From NCBI RefSeq assembly GCF_001598435.1, contig NZ_BCYY01000025.1:1-64000 (forward strand): 64,000 bases of DNA. The letters run 5' to 3'. Each line of letters starts with the position of its first letter. Position 1 is the stretch's first letter. Below the pieces are notes generated by a model, which was not told the DNA's origin, did not search any database, and worked only from the letters and a program-made list of their open reading frames with translations. Shown one piece after another: positions 25,220-34,031 of this stretch. This DNA is from Sphingomonas pituitosa NBRC 102491 (GTDB lineage Bacteria > Pseudomonadota > Alphaproteobacteria > Sphingomonadales > Sphingomonadaceae). Position numbers and translations under genes: made by a program.

Positions 25220-25455
25220 GCCATCCTCCCTGACGATCCGCTTTGCGAGGCATGGCCTCCAGATTCGTTAACGTTAACGTACGCGAACTTGTAGGACAGA
25301 TTCAACCCCAAATCCGCGCGCGGCGGCACCGCCGGTCGTTTCGGCTGGCAGTTGAACGGCCGAGCGTGTAAATCTGTCCGATAGGTTGCCGCAATGGTCG
25401 CGGTGCACATACAGGGGAGGGGCATGGTGGCTGCCGCAGCCCGGGGGCCGGCACG
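25220..25455. other. Divergent promoter region, LuxR-HTH and GntR genes
   Basis: A 236-bp spacer without a supported gene. It includes CGTTAACGTTAACG (25266-25279), a perfect 14-bp palindrome about 47 bp upstream of the LuxR-HTH start codon, flanked by TTCG and CGAA-like bases. The rest shows no clear promoter hexamers. Confidence 0.4.
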
Positions 25456-26133
25456 GTGAACCAGCCCCGGCTTTCCGATCACGCCTATGCGGCGATCGTC
25501 GAACTCATCAAGGCGCAGGGACTGGAGGTCGGCGCGCGACTTCCCTCGGAAGCGCGTTTGGCGGAGATGTGTGGCGTCTCACGCGCCATCGTCCGCGAGG
25601 CATTGGTGCGCCTCGGCTCGGATGGGATCACCGAAGTGCGCCGGGGGGCGGGCTCGTTCGTGAAGGGGCGGCCTTCGGAGAGACTCGCCGCGTTCATGCC
25701 CCTGGCGGAGCTGCCGGCGACCCTCGGCAGCTATGAGGTGCGGTTCGTGCTCGAAACCGAAGCGGCCCGATTGGCGGCCCTGCGCCGCACCGGCGAGCAG
25801 ATGGACGTGCTGGAAGCAGCCCTAGCCGATTTGCGCGCGGCCCTGCTTTCCAGTGCGCCCGCGCATGACGAGGATCGCGAGCTTCATCGCGCGATTGCGG
25901 ATGCGACCGGCAATCTGGCGTTCCAGCAGGCGTTCGACGCGCTGTGGCCCGATGTGGAAAAGGTGATGCAGGCGGGCGTCGACATCTCGCGCTCGCGCTC
26001 GCCGGAGGTGGTCGCGGTCATGCTCCAGGAGCATGAGGTGATCGTCGAGTCGATCCGCGCACAGGATCCCGAGCGCGCCGCGCTGGCGATGCGCTGGCAC
26101 CTGGGCGAGGGGCGGCGCAGGCTCATGCCCTGA
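25456..26133 (+). CDS. GntR-family (FadR/FCD) regulator
   Basis: A 225-aa regulator with an N-terminal winged HTH (LPSEARLAEMCGVSRAIVREALVRLGSDGITEVRRGAGSFV, read in pieces, residues 29-70) and a C-terminal FCD domain with the metal-site pattern of the family (D..LHRAIADATGN and QEHEVIVESI). It begins with GTG. Its end overlaps the convergent gluconokinase gene by 11 bp. Such regulators often respond to sugar acids (gluconate, galactonate, glucuronate), which fits the gluconokinase neighbour. Confidence 0.85.
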   Translation: MNQPRLSDHAYAAIVELIKAQGLEVGARLPSEARLAEMCGVSRAIVREALVRLGSDGITEVRRGAGSFVKGRPSERLAAFMPLAELPATLGSYEVRFVLETEAARLAALRRTGEQMDVLEAALADLRAALLSSAPAHDEDRELHRAIADATGNLAFQQAFDALWPDVEKVMQAGVDISRSRSPEVVAVMLQEHEVIVESIRAQDPERAALAMRWHLGEGRRRLMP

Positions 26134-26695
26134 GCGCGGGCGGCTCCAGGTGGGCCAGGACCCGGTCGCGCAGCACGTCGGGCGGTGCCTGAGCGGGAAG
26201 CGTGAGCACTCGCTCGGCGCGGGAGGGGCGTTCCAGCGTCGCCAGCTGGCTGTCGAGTAGGCTGGCCGGCATGAAGTGCCCCGCGCGCGCCGACATGCGG
26301 GCGATGAGCCGGTCGCGGTCCGCCTCCAGGAAGACGAACTGCACGTCTCCGGGGACGCCGGCGCGCAGCCGTTCCCGATAGACCAGCCGCAGCGCCGAGC
26401 AGGCAGCGACGGCGATGCCACAGGTGTCGATCGAGGCAGCGGCCGCAGCGGCCACCCGGTCGAGCCACGGCCAGCGATCCGCGTCGGTCAGCGGCGTGCC
26501 ATCCCGCATCTTCATGACCGCTTCGGCCGAGTGGAAGGCATCGCCCTCGAGGAAGACGCAGCCGAGCGCTTCGGCAAGCAGCGCGCCGAGCGTCGACTTG
26601 CCGCAGCCGCTGACGCCCATCACGATCACGGCCTTGGGCGCGGGCGATCGTTCGGCAAGGCTGGGCATGGCAACGGGCTCCGGTGGCGAGGGCAT
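26123..26695 (-). CDS. gntK: Gluconokinase
   Basis: A 190-aa cytosolic kinase phosphorylating D-gluconate to 6-phosphogluconate. Motifs: P-loop GVSGCGKST, the gluconate-binding FLEGDAFHSAEAVMKMRDGTPLTDADRWPWLD region, and CSALRLVYRERLR. The length is close to the family norm (about 165-185 aa) with a short N-terminal extension; an internal ATG at 26668 is an alternative start. It is convergent with the GntR regulator and divergent from the large secreted protein at 26777. Gluconate or gluconolactone from sugar oxidation is the probable source. Confidence 0.9.
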   Translation of the reverse strand: MPSPPEPVAMPSLAERSPAPKAVIVMGVSGCGKSTLGALLAEALGCVFLEGDAFHSAEAVMKMRDGTPLTDADRWPWLDRVAAAAAASIDTCGIAVAACSALRLVYRERLRAGVPGDVQFVFLEADRDRLIARMSARAGHFMPASLLDSQLATLERPSRAERVLTLPAQAPPDVLRDRVLAHLEPPALRA

Positions 26696-26776
26696 CGTTG
26701 CTTCTGGAAGGCCGTGGCGATGCTGGAAACTACGACCTTGGTCGCAGATGCCCCCGTTCCCTCAGCAGGTTAGCCC

Positions 26777-29700
26777 ATGCAATCAAGAACTAAGCTTAGC
26801 ATGGGGATGGATATGCGCTGGACCTTGGCCGCTCTGCTCGCCGCGACTTCGCTCGCTACGCCCGCATGCGCGCAGCAGGCGTCGATCTTCCCAACCGCAC
26901 CGGACGAGCCGCGCGCGGTGACGGTGAAGGCGAGGGGAGACGGCAGGGCGGATGACAGCGCCGCGCTGCAAAAGGCGCTCGACGATGCGCGGGACGCGAC
27001 CCGGCACGGCATCGTCTTCCTGCCCTCCGGTCGCTATCGAATCAGCCGCACCCTGGTAGTGCCCGCCGGCGTTCGCATCTATGGCGTGGGGCCGACCCGA
27101 CCGACGATCCTGCTTGGTGCCCGAACGCCCGGCTTCCAGCAGGGTGTCTCGACGATGATCGTGTTCGGCGGCGACGACCAGTACGCCGTCGGCAAGGTGC
27201 CGGTACCGGTCCCGACGGTGGTGCCGCGCGACAAGATCGTCCGCGACGCCAATTCGGGCACCTTCTATTCGTCGATGAGCAATGTCGACATCGAGATCGC
27301 CGAGGGCAATCCGGGTGCGGCCGGGGTGCGCTTCCGCATGGCGCAGCATGCGTTCCTCAGCCACATGGAGTTGCGCCTCGGGAGCGCGTTCGCCGGCGTC
27401 TACCAGGCTGGCAACGTGATAGAGAAGGTGGCGTTCAAGGGCGGTCGCTATGGCATCGTCACCGAGAAGACCTCGCCCGCCTGGCAGTTCACGCTGATCG
27501 ATTCCACCTTCGACGGTCAGCGCGAGGCGGCGATCCGCGAGCATGAGGTGGACCTGACCCTGGTCAACGTCGCCATTCGCGACACGCCGGTGGGGATCGA
27601 GATCGACCGGGGCTATTCGGATTCGCTCTGGGGCAAGGACGTGCGGTTCGAGCGCGTGTCGAAGGCCGGCGTGGTGATCTCGAACGAGGCGAGCGCCTTT
27701 ACCCAGATCGGCTTCGACAATGCGGTCGCGATCGACACCCCGATGTTCGCGCGCTTCCGCGACAGCGGCAAGACGGTGGCGGGGAAGGGGAGGGCGTACC
27801 GCGTCGGCGCCTTCTCCTATGGGTTGAAGGTCCCGAAGCTCGGCGAGATGGGCAAAACCGACCTGCAGGCGGAGATCCAGCCGCTGGCGAGCGTGCCCGC
27901 GCCTCCCGCCCCGGCGGTGCGCGCGCTGCCGGCGATGGCCGCGTGGGTGAATGTCCGCACGCTCGGCGTGAAGGGTGACGGCACCACCGACGACACCGCC
28001 GCGCTGCAAAAGGCGATCGACGGCAACCGGGTACTCTATCTGCCCACCGGCTTCTACAAGGTGACCGACCGGCTGAAGCTGCGCCCCGAGACGGTGCTGA
28101 TCGGCCTGCACCCGGCGATCACCCAGCTTTATATCCCCGACGGCAACCCCGCGCACGCCGGCCTGGGCAGCGTGCTGCCGATCCTCGAGACGCCGCAGGG
28201 TGGGGACAACATCCTCTCCGGCCTCGGCCTGTTCACCGGCCGGGTGAATCCACGCGCCTCGGCGGTGCTGTGGCGATCGGGCGCGAACAGCCTGATGCAG
28301 GACGTCAAGATCATGGGCGGCGGCGGCACGCCCACCGCCGACGGCAAGCCGCTCGGCGCCCAGCAGGCGCGCAGCGGCGATCCGGTGGCAGACGGCCGCT
28401 GGGATGCGCAATATCCGAGCATCTGGGTGACCGACAATGGCGGCGGCACCTTCACCGACGTGTGGAGCCCCAACACCTTCGCGCAGGCCGGCTTTTATGT
28501 CACCAACACCAGCACGCCGGGGCATGTCTACGAAATGTCGGTCGAGCATCACGTCCGCAACGAGTTCGTGCTGGATAACGTGGCGAACTGGGAGTTCCTC
28601 GCGCCGCAGACCGAGCAGGAGGTGGGCGACGGCCCCGACGCGGTCTCGCTCGAGATCCGCAACTCACGCAACCTGCTGTTCGCCAATTACCACGGCTACC
28701 GCGTCACCCGCAGCTACCATCCGGCGCGGAGCGCGGTGCGGCTGTTCAACTCGTCGGACATCCGCTTCCGCAACGTGCATGTGAACGCCGAGAGCGGCTT
28801 TGCGGCGTGCGACGACGAGGGCTGCGGCACGTTTCTGCGCGTCAGCAAATATCCGTTCGACAATGCGATCGAGGACGTGACCGGCAAGCGCCTGGTCCGC
28901 GAGCGCGAATTCGCGCGGCTCGATATCGGCGCGGCCGAACGGCAGGTGGCGGAGAAGCCCGCTTCGGCCAACGTCGAGAAGCTGGAAGACGGCTTCTACT
29001 CGATCTCCGGCGCGACGGTGGACGCGCAGGGGCGCCTCTACTTCATCGATCGTCGCTTTCAGCGAATCCAGCGCTGGACCGAGGCCAAGGGGCTGGAGAT
29101 CATCCGCGACCATGCGCTCGATCCGGTGAACCTCGCCCTCGACGGCTCGGGTCATCTGCTGGTGCTGTCGTCGCTAGGGCCCAAGGGTGCGGTTTATTCG
29201 ATCGATCCCGACGGCCCGCGCGACCAGCTGACCCGCATCGACCCGACGCCGGTCGGCGCAGGCACGGCTGCGAACACGCTGCTGCCGGTCAACTGGTGGG
29301 CGAACGGCGAATTTCGCGACCAGCTGAACCAGCAGACCTATCAGTTCACCACCATGGCCGAGCTGTTCGCCAAGGAAGCGGGCGAGCCCAAGGCGCAGCA
29401 ATATGTCTCGCCCGATGGCAGTGTTGCGCTGCCGGCCTTCCGGGTGTGGCAGCAGGGGCCGACCGACCATGTCGGCTGGCGCTGGTCGCACGCGCTCAAC
29501 GCCAATGGCCTGGTCGGCGGCAAGCCGGGCGAGCGGCTGTTCGTGACCAACGGGTCGGAAAACGTCACCTATACCGGCACGGTCGGGCCGTCGGGCACGC
29601 TCACCAACCTCAAGCCCTTCGCCAACCGCGGCGGCGAGAGCGTCGCGGTGGCGCCGGACGGGCGCGTCTATGTCGCGAACGGGCAGGTGTTCGTCTACGG

Positions 29701-29827
29701 CGCCGACGGCAGGGAAGTCGGTCGGATCGACGTGCCCGAGCGCCCGCTCCAGATCCTGTTCGGCGGCAAGGACAAGCGAACCCTGTTCATCCTCACCCAC
29801 CACACGCTGTACGCCGCCCGTCCCTGA
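26777..29827 (+). CDS. Large secreted protein: two pectate-lyase-3 beta-helices plus a C-terminal beta-propeller
   Basis: A 1016-aa exported protein (signal about residues 13-33, TLAALLAATSLATPACAQ). Domain 1 (about 48-330) opens with the Pectate_lyase_3 pattern GDGRADDSAALQKALDDA...FLPSGRYRIS. Domain 2 (about 390-710) repeats it (GDGTTDDTAALQKAI...YLPTGFYKV). Tandem right-handed beta-helices of this kind occur in GH55 beta-1,3-glucanases. Residues about 735-1016 look like an SMP-30/NHL-type propeller (GATVDAQGRLYFIDRRFQRI, LALDGSGHLLVLSS, VAVAPDGRVYVANGQVFVY). The next gene is a TonB receptor and the previous is gluconokinase. The substrate is unknown; a beta-glucan or pectic polymer is likely. 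ATGs at 26801, 26807 and 26813 are alternative starts. Confidence 0.75.
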   Translation: MQSRTKLSMGMDMRWTLAALLAATSLATPACAQQASIFPTAPDEPRAVTVKARGDGRADDSAALQKALDDARDATRHGIVFLPSGRYRISRTLVVPAGVRIYGVGPTRPTILLGARTPGFQQGVSTMIVFGGDDQYAVGKVPVPVPTVVPRDKIVRDANSGTFYSSMSNVDIEIAEGNPGAAGVRFRMAQHAFLSHMELRLGSAFAGVYQAGNVIEKVAFKGGRYGIVTEKTSPAWQFTLIDSTFDGQREAAIREHEVDLTLVNVAIRDTPVGIEIDRGYSDSLWGKDVRFERVSKAGVVISNEASAFTQIGFDNAVAIDTPMFARFRDSGKTVAGKGRAYRVGAFSYGLKVPKLGEMGKTDLQAEIQPLASVPAPPAPAVRALPAMAAWVNVRTLGVKGDGTTDDTAALQKAIDGNRVLYLPTGFYKVTDRLKLRPETVLIGLHPAITQLYIPDGNPAHAGLGSVLPILETPQGGDNILSGLGLFTGRVNPRASAVLWRSGANSLMQDVKIMGGGGTPTADGKPLGAQQARSGDPVADGRWDAQYPSIWVTDNGGGTFTDVWSPNTFAQAGFYVTNTSTPGHVYEMSVEHHVRNEFVLDNVANWEFLAPQTEQEVGDGPDAVSLEIRNSRNLLFANYHGYRVTRSYHPARSAVRLFNSSDIRFRNVHVNAESGFAACDDEGCGTFLRVSKYPFDNAIEDVTGKRLVREREFARLDIGAAERQVAEKPASANVEKLEDGFYSISGATVDAQGRLYFIDRRFQRIQRWTEAKGLEIIRDHALDPVNLALDGSGHLLVLSSLGPKGAVYSIDPDGPRDQLTRIDPTPVGAGTAANTLLPVNWWANGEFRDQLNQQTYQFTTMAELFAKEAGEPKAQQYVSPDGSVALPAFRVWQQGPTDHVGWRWSHALNANGLVGGKPGERLFVTNGSENVTYTGTVGPSGTLTNLKPFANRGGESVAVAPDGRVYVANGQVFVYGADGREVGRIDVPERPLQILFGGKDKRTLFILTHHTLYAARP

Positions 29828-29845
29828 GCGCGCGGGGCCGTCTAC

Positions 29846-29862
29846 CACCTATGTCGTAGGTG
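29846..29862. promoter_or_regulatory. Palindrome between the beta-helix gene and the TonB receptor
   Basis: CACCTATGTCGTAGGTG has perfect 6-bp arms (CACCTA/TAGGTG) around TGTCG. It lies 84 bp upstream of the receptor start codon and 19 bp after the previous stop. It has no T-tract, so an operator, perhaps for the nearby GntR protein, is more likely than a terminator. Confidence 0.4.
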
Positions 29863-29946
29863 TCGGCGGCCCCCCGCAGGACTAGCGTCACAACAGTATC
29901 GCCACGGGTCGGACAACGGCCGGGAAACATTGGAGGGGTTCGTCGC

Positions 29947-32913
29947 ATGAAAGCCATTCTCACATCGCAGCTGCGCCTTTGCGGGGCGAGCCTGATCGCG
30001 CTGGCGGTTGTCGGCGCGGCCGGTGCGGCGCAGGCCCAGACGACCACCGGCTCGGTGCCGACCGCCGTCCCGCAGGCCGATGCGGCCGCGCAGGCGGAGC
30101 AGAGCGACCAGATCATCGTCACCGGCTCGCGCATCGTCGCCAGCGGCTTCACCGCGCCGACGCCCACCACCGTGATCGGCGAGGAGCAGATCGCCGCCAA
30201 CGCGCAGCCGAACCTGTTCAACACCATCGCCCAGCTGCCGTCGCTGCAGGGCTCGACCGGCTCCTCGACCGGCACGTTCAGCACCTCGAGCGGCACGCAG
30301 GGCCTCAGCTCCTTCTCGCTGCGCGGCCTCCAGCCGATCCGCACGCTGACGCTGCTCGACGGTCAGCGCGTCGCCGCCGCCAATGTCAGCGGCGTGCCCG
30401 ACATCAGCCTGTTTCCGCAGCTGCTGGTCAAGCGCGTCGACGTGGTCAATGGCGGCGCCTCGGCCACCTATGGCTCGGACGCCGTCGGCGGCGTGGTGAA
30501 CTTCATCACCGACACCCGCTTCACCGGCTTCAAGGCCAATGTGCAGGGCGGCATCACCACCTATGGCGACAACAAGCAGATCCTGGCGCAGGGCGCCTGG
30601 GGCAAATCGCTGCTGGATGACAAGCTGCACCTGATCGTCAGCGGCGAATATGCGCATGACGGCGGCGTCGGCCCGGGCGATTTCGGCACCGACCTCGCGC
30701 GCAGCCGCAACTGGTACAAGGCGACGACGCTGCTCAACACCAACGTGACGAGCGGCGGGGCCCCCCAGTTCGTCTACAGCGACTATGCCCAGCCCTATCA
30801 ATATGCGCGCTACGGCCTGATCAACAACGGCCCGCTCCAGGGCATCGCCTTCGACGCGAGCGGCAACCCGTACAACTTCCAGTACGGCTCGAACGGCCAG
30901 CCGCTCGGCAACGGGCGGGTGAGCAACTGCTATCCGGGCAACGGCTTCTGCGTCGGCGGTGACCTCAGCGGTGCGCCGGGCTCGGGTGCGTCGCTCGTAT
31001 CGAAGCTGCAACGTGTCGTCGGCTATACCCGGATCGGCTATGACTTCGCGCCGAACAACGAGTTCTACGGCACGCTCAACATCGGCCAGGTCAAGACCAA
31101 CAACCAGCCGAGCCCGGGCTATAACCGCCCCAACCTGACCGTGCAGTGCGCCAATCCCTATCTGCCGCAGCTGGTGCGCGATCGGTGCGCGACGTCGGGG
31201 ATCACCTCGTTCAACTTCGGCACCAGCAACGGGGCCTTCCCCGATCCGCAGGTCTATACCGATCGCCGCCAGTATCGCGGCGTGCTCGGCGCCAAGGGCC
31301 GATTCACCGCCGCCGGCGGCGAGTGGAACTACGACGCCTATTACGAACATGGCGTGACCATCGCGGACATCAACGTCCATGATATCGTGCTGCAGAACCG
31401 CTATGTCGCGGCGACCAACGCGATCGCGCTGAACGGCGCGATCGTCTGCGCCGATCCGGTAGCGCGCGCGGCGGGGTGCCAGCCGATCAACGTCTTTGGC
31501 GGCTTCGCGCCTTCGGCTTCGGCGCTTGCCTATGTCACGCCGGCGAACGGCCCGTTCCAGCATACCAAGCTGACCCAGGACGTGGTGAGCGCCAATATCT
31601 CGGGCAACCTGGTCGACCTGTGGGCCGGGCCACTCAGCCTGGCGATCGGCGGCGAATATCGCCGGGAATTCTACCGGGTGAACGCCGATCCGTACGGCGC
31701 GGGTGCCACCAGCCCGAACAGCGCCGCCTACCCGGTCGATCCGCTGCTCAACCAGACGCTCGGCAGCAACTGGGCCGCGGGCAACTACAAGAACGGCAGC
31801 GGCAAGTACAATGTCTACGAGTTCTCCGCGGAAACGAACCTGCCGCTGCTCGACAGCGAGAGCCTGGGCCGCGCGAACCTGAATGCCGCCGCGCGCTACA
31901 CCCACTACAGCACGTCGGGCTCGGTCTGGGCCTGGAAGGTGGGCGGTACCTGGGCAACGCCGATCGACGGCATCCGCCTGCGCGCGGTCACCTCGCGCGA
32001 CGTGCGCGCGCCGAACCTGTCCGAACTGTTCGCCGCGCCGACGGTGACCACGCTGCCGAACTTCGCCAATCCCTTCCCGCCCGGCGGCGCGGTCCAGGCG
32101 TTCCAGAACACGGTGGGCAACCCCGCGCTGAAGCCCGAGATCGCCCGCAACACCGAAGTCGGCATCACCCTCGCCAACCCGCACTGGCTGCCGGGCCTCA
32201 GCCTTTCGTTCGACTATTACACGATCAAGCTGAAGGGCGTCGTCTCGACATTGTCGGCCGACCAGATCGTCCGCTTCTGCTTCGAAGGCAACCAGGCCTT
32301 CTGCGGCGGTTTCGTGCTCAACAGCCCGGTGCAGGGCGGCAATTTCATCAATGTCCAGCCGTTCAATCTGGCAAGCTGGAAGACCAGCGGCTTCGACATC
32401 GAGGCGAGCTATCGCTGGCAGCGCCCGCTGGGCCTGCCGGGTAATTTCACGGTGCGCGCGCTTGGCACGCATGTGAACGAATTCCTGGTCCGCGCCGGCA
32501 TTGTCGGCGTCGATCCGGTGGACAATGCCGGCGCCAACACCGGCGCCACGCCGGACTGGAAGTGGCTGGCGATCCAGACCTACGATACCGACAAGTTCAG
32601 CCTGCTGGTGCAGGAGCGCTGGTTCTCCGACGGCGTGTTCGGCAACCAATATGTTGTCTGCCAGTCCGGTTGCCCGGCCTCAACGACCAATCACCCCACG
32701 ATCGACCGCAACTTCATGCCTGGCGCTTTCTATGTGGACGTCGGCGGCTCCTACAAGGTGACGCGCGGGCTGGAGGGCTATTTCAAGGTCGACAACCTGT
32801 TCAACGTGGACCCTGCGCCGTCGCCGCAGACCAATACCGGCCTCGACGTGAATCCGGCGCTCTACGACACGATCGGCCGTACCTATCGCATCGGCGTCCG
32901 CCTCAACTTCTGA
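29947..32913 (+). CDS. TonB-dependent outer-membrane receptor
   Basis: A 988-aa receptor. After a signal peptide (LIALAVVGAAGAAQAQ) comes a TonB-box-like DQIIVTGSRI, a plug domain (LFNTIAQLPSLQG ... SLRGLQPIRTLTLLDGQRV ... VKRVDVVNGGASATYGSDAVGGVVNFIT) and a 22-strand barrel ending in aromatic Phe (YRIGVRLNF). It lacks an N-terminal secretin-like signalling domain. The ATG at 29947 follows GGAGGGG. Together with the upstream beta-helix protein it would bind and import an oligosaccharide. The substrate is unknown. A strong terminator follows. Confidence 0.9.
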   Translation: MKAILTSQLRLCGASLIALAVVGAAGAAQAQTTTGSVPTAVPQADAAAQAEQSDQIIVTGSRIVASGFTAPTPTTVIGEEQIAANAQPNLFNTIAQLPSLQGSTGSSTGTFSTSSGTQGLSSFSLRGLQPIRTLTLLDGQRVAAANVSGVPDISLFPQLLVKRVDVVNGGASATYGSDAVGGVVNFITDTRFTGFKANVQGGITTYGDNKQILAQGAWGKSLLDDKLHLIVSGEYAHDGGVGPGDFGTDLARSRNWYKATTLLNTNVTSGGAPQFVYSDYAQPYQYARYGLINNGPLQGIAFDASGNPYNFQYGSNGQPLGNGRVSNCYPGNGFCVGGDLSGAPGSGASLVSKLQRVVGYTRIGYDFAPNNEFYGTLNIGQVKTNNQPSPGYNRPNLTVQCANPYLPQLVRDRCATSGITSFNFGTSNGAFPDPQVYTDRRQYRGVLGAKGRFTAAGGEWNYDAYYEHGVTIADINVHDIVLQNRYVAATNAIALNGAIVCADPVARAAGCQPINVFGGFAPSASALAYVTPANGPFQHTKLTQDVVSANISGNLVDLWAGPLSLAIGGEYRREFYRVNADPYGAGATSPNSAAYPVDPLLNQTLGSNWAAGNYKNGSGKYNVYEFSAETNLPLLDSESLGRANLNAAARYTHYSTSGSVWAWKVGGTWATPIDGIRLRAVTSRDVRAPNLSELFAAPTVTTLPNFANPFPPGGAVQAFQNTVGNPALKPEIARNTEVGITLANPHWLPGLSLSFDYYTIKLKGVVSTLSADQIVRFCFEGNQAFCGGFVLNSPVQGGNFINVQPFNLASWKTSGFDIEASYRWQRPLGLPGNFTVRALGTHVNEFLVRAGIVGVDPVDNAGANTGATPDWKWLAIQTYDTDKFSLLVQERWFSDGVFGNQYVVCQSGCPASTTNHPTIDRNFMPGAFYVDVGGSYKVTRGLEGYFKVDNLFNVDPAPSPQTNTGLDVNPALYDTIGRTYRIGVRLNF

Positions 32914-32938
32914 CCCGCTCGTCCCCCCGACGACCCCT

Positions 32939-32970
32939 GGTCCCGGCCGCAAGGCCGGGACCTTTGTTTT
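32939..32970 (+). terminator. Rho-independent terminator after the TonB receptor gene
   Basis: Perfect 10-bp stem GGTCCCGGCC / GGCCGGGACC with a GCAA tetraloop (32939-32962), followed by TTTGTTTT. It lies 26 bp after the receptor stop codon. Confidence 0.85.
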
Positions 32971-33044
32971 CCTGGGGAAACCCGAAAGGCCGCGGGCGTT
33001 GAGGGCGGGTGCGCGCTGCTGCGCCCCGACCAACGGAGACGAGC

Positions 33045-33251
33045 ATGACCGAAGCCATCACCGAAGCCACCAAGACCGTGTCGAACGGCAAGACCGCCCT
33101 TACCGACGATATTCGCGCCCATTTCTCCGGTGACGGTCCGATCACCGAAAAGGCCAAGAGCTTCGCCAAGGCGCGGCCCTGGACCAGTGCTGCCTTTGTC
33201 GGCATCGCCGCGCTGGCGGTGCTGAACGGCCTGCGCGGCGTTCGCCCGTAA
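33045..33251 (+). CDS. Small membrane-anchored protein, DUF883/ElaB-like
   Basis: A 68-aa protein: an amphipathic charged N-terminus (about residues 1-42, Thr/Lys/Glu-rich) followed by one transmembrane helix (WTSAAFVGIAALAVLNGL) and a short Arg-rich tail. This layout resembles YqjD/ElaB (DUF883) inner-membrane proteins that associate with ribosomes under stress, although it is shorter. The ATG follows CGGAGACG. It is a single-gene unit with its own hairpin downstream. Confidence 0.6.
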   Translation: MTEAITEATKTVSNGKTALTDDIRAHFSGDGPITEKAKSFAKARPWTSAAFVGIAALAVLNGLRGVRP

Positions 33252-33258
33252 CCGTCTG

Positions 33259-33297
33259 GCAATGGGTGCGCCGGCGTGTCGTCGGCGTACCCATTGC
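33259..33297. terminator. Long hairpin between the small membrane protein and tetR
   Basis: An 18-bp inverted repeat with two mismatches (GCAATGGGTGCGCCGGCG / CGTCGGCGTACCCATTGC) around a TGT loop. It starts 7 bp after the stop codon. No T-tract follows, so it may end transcription with Rho or stabilise the mRNA 3' end. Confidence 0.55.
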
Positions 33298-33343
33298 GTC
33301 CTGCAGTAATTCGCACACTGGCAATCGTTCGCCAGCAGGGTTA

Positions 33344-33359
33344 TATACCGGTCGTTATG
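33344..33359. promoter_or_regulatory. TetR operator half-matched copy at the tetR start
   Basis: TATACCGGTCGTTATG keeps the TATACC arm fully and the second arm (GGTATA) with two to three mismatches. It overlaps the tetR start codon, which suits negative autoregulation. Two better copies lie at 34008 and 34055. Confidence 0.5.
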
Positions 33360-33968
33360 AAAACCGCTGCCTGCACTGTTGCCAAGGGTCGCCCTCGTGA
33401 GTTCGATGTCGAAGAGGCATTGGCCGCGGCGCTCCGCATCTTCTGGACCAAGGGCTATGAAGGCGCATCGCTGACCGATCTGACCGAGGCGATGGGGGTT
33501 ACCCGCCCAAGCCTCTACGCGGCGTTCGGCAACAAGGAATCCTTGTTCTGCAAGGCGCTGGAGCTCTACGAGCGCGAGAAGCTCTGCTATATCGGCCGGG
33601 CGCTCGACGCGCCGACGGCGCGCGGCGTGGCCGAAGCGCTGCTGCGCGGTGCGCTGGAGCGACAGCGCGACAGCAGCGATCCCAAGGGCTGCATGGGCGT
33701 GATCAACTCGGTCGCCTGTGGCGCCGAAGCCGAGTCGATCCGCGAGGAAGTGCTGAAGCGCGGCGAATCCGCCAAGCGCGCGATCGTCGCCCGGTTCGAG
33801 CGCGCCAAGGCCGAGGGTGATCTTCCCGACCATGTCGATCCGGAAGGTCTGACCGGCTATCTCATCGCACTGCTCCAGGGCATTGCGCTGCAAGGCGGCG
33901 CGGGCGCGACCTGTGCCGATCTCGAGCGGCTCGTCCAGACCAGCCTTTCCATGTGGCCGGCCCGCTAA
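33357..33968 (+). CDS. TetR-family repressor of the RND efflux operon
   Basis: A 203-aa regulator. The N-terminal TetR HTH is clear (IFWTKGYEGASLTDLTEAMGVTRPSLYAAFGNKESLF, read in pieces, residues about 27-63); the C-terminal part (about 80-203) is an all-helical ligand domain with a Cys-containing segment KGCMGVINSVACGAE, as in AefR/YcdC-like members with TetR_C domains. The start at 33357 aligns with TetR lengths. It lies directly upstream of, and co-oriented with, the RND operon, with palindromic operators at both promoters. It probably senses efflux substrates; the ligand is unknown. Confidence 0.88.
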   Translation: MKTAACTVAKGRPREFDVEEALAAALRIFWTKGYEGASLTDLTEAMGVTRPSLYAAFGNKESLFCKALELYEREKLCYIGRALDAPTARGVAEALLRGALERQRDSSDPKGCMGVINSVACGAEAESIREEVLKRGESAKRAIVARFERAKAEGDLPDHVDPEGLTGYLIALLQGIALQGGAGATCADLERLVQTSLSMWPAR

Positions 33969-34007
33969 ATCGTTTCGGGCGCACGCAAAACGCCCTTGCG
34001 AATAAAA

Positions 34008-34021
34008 ATACCGGCCGGTAT
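34008..34021. promoter_or_regulatory. TetR operator (perfect palindrome)
   Basis: ATACCGGCCGGTAT is a perfect 14-bp palindrome located 39 bp after the tetR stop codon and just upstream of the -35 element of the efflux operon promoter. Confidence 0.65.
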
Positions 34022-34031
34022 GAAAAGGCTG

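Noticed and set aside
29842..32649. 935-codon frame antisense to the TonB receptor gene at 29947
   Set aside because: The sense frame has plug and barrel signatures and a terminator; the antisense product is compositionally odd.
32966..32981. GTTTTCCTGGGGAAAC as a possible third parS
   Set aside because: It has two mismatches that break the palindrome and lies in the T-tract flank of a terminator, far from parB.
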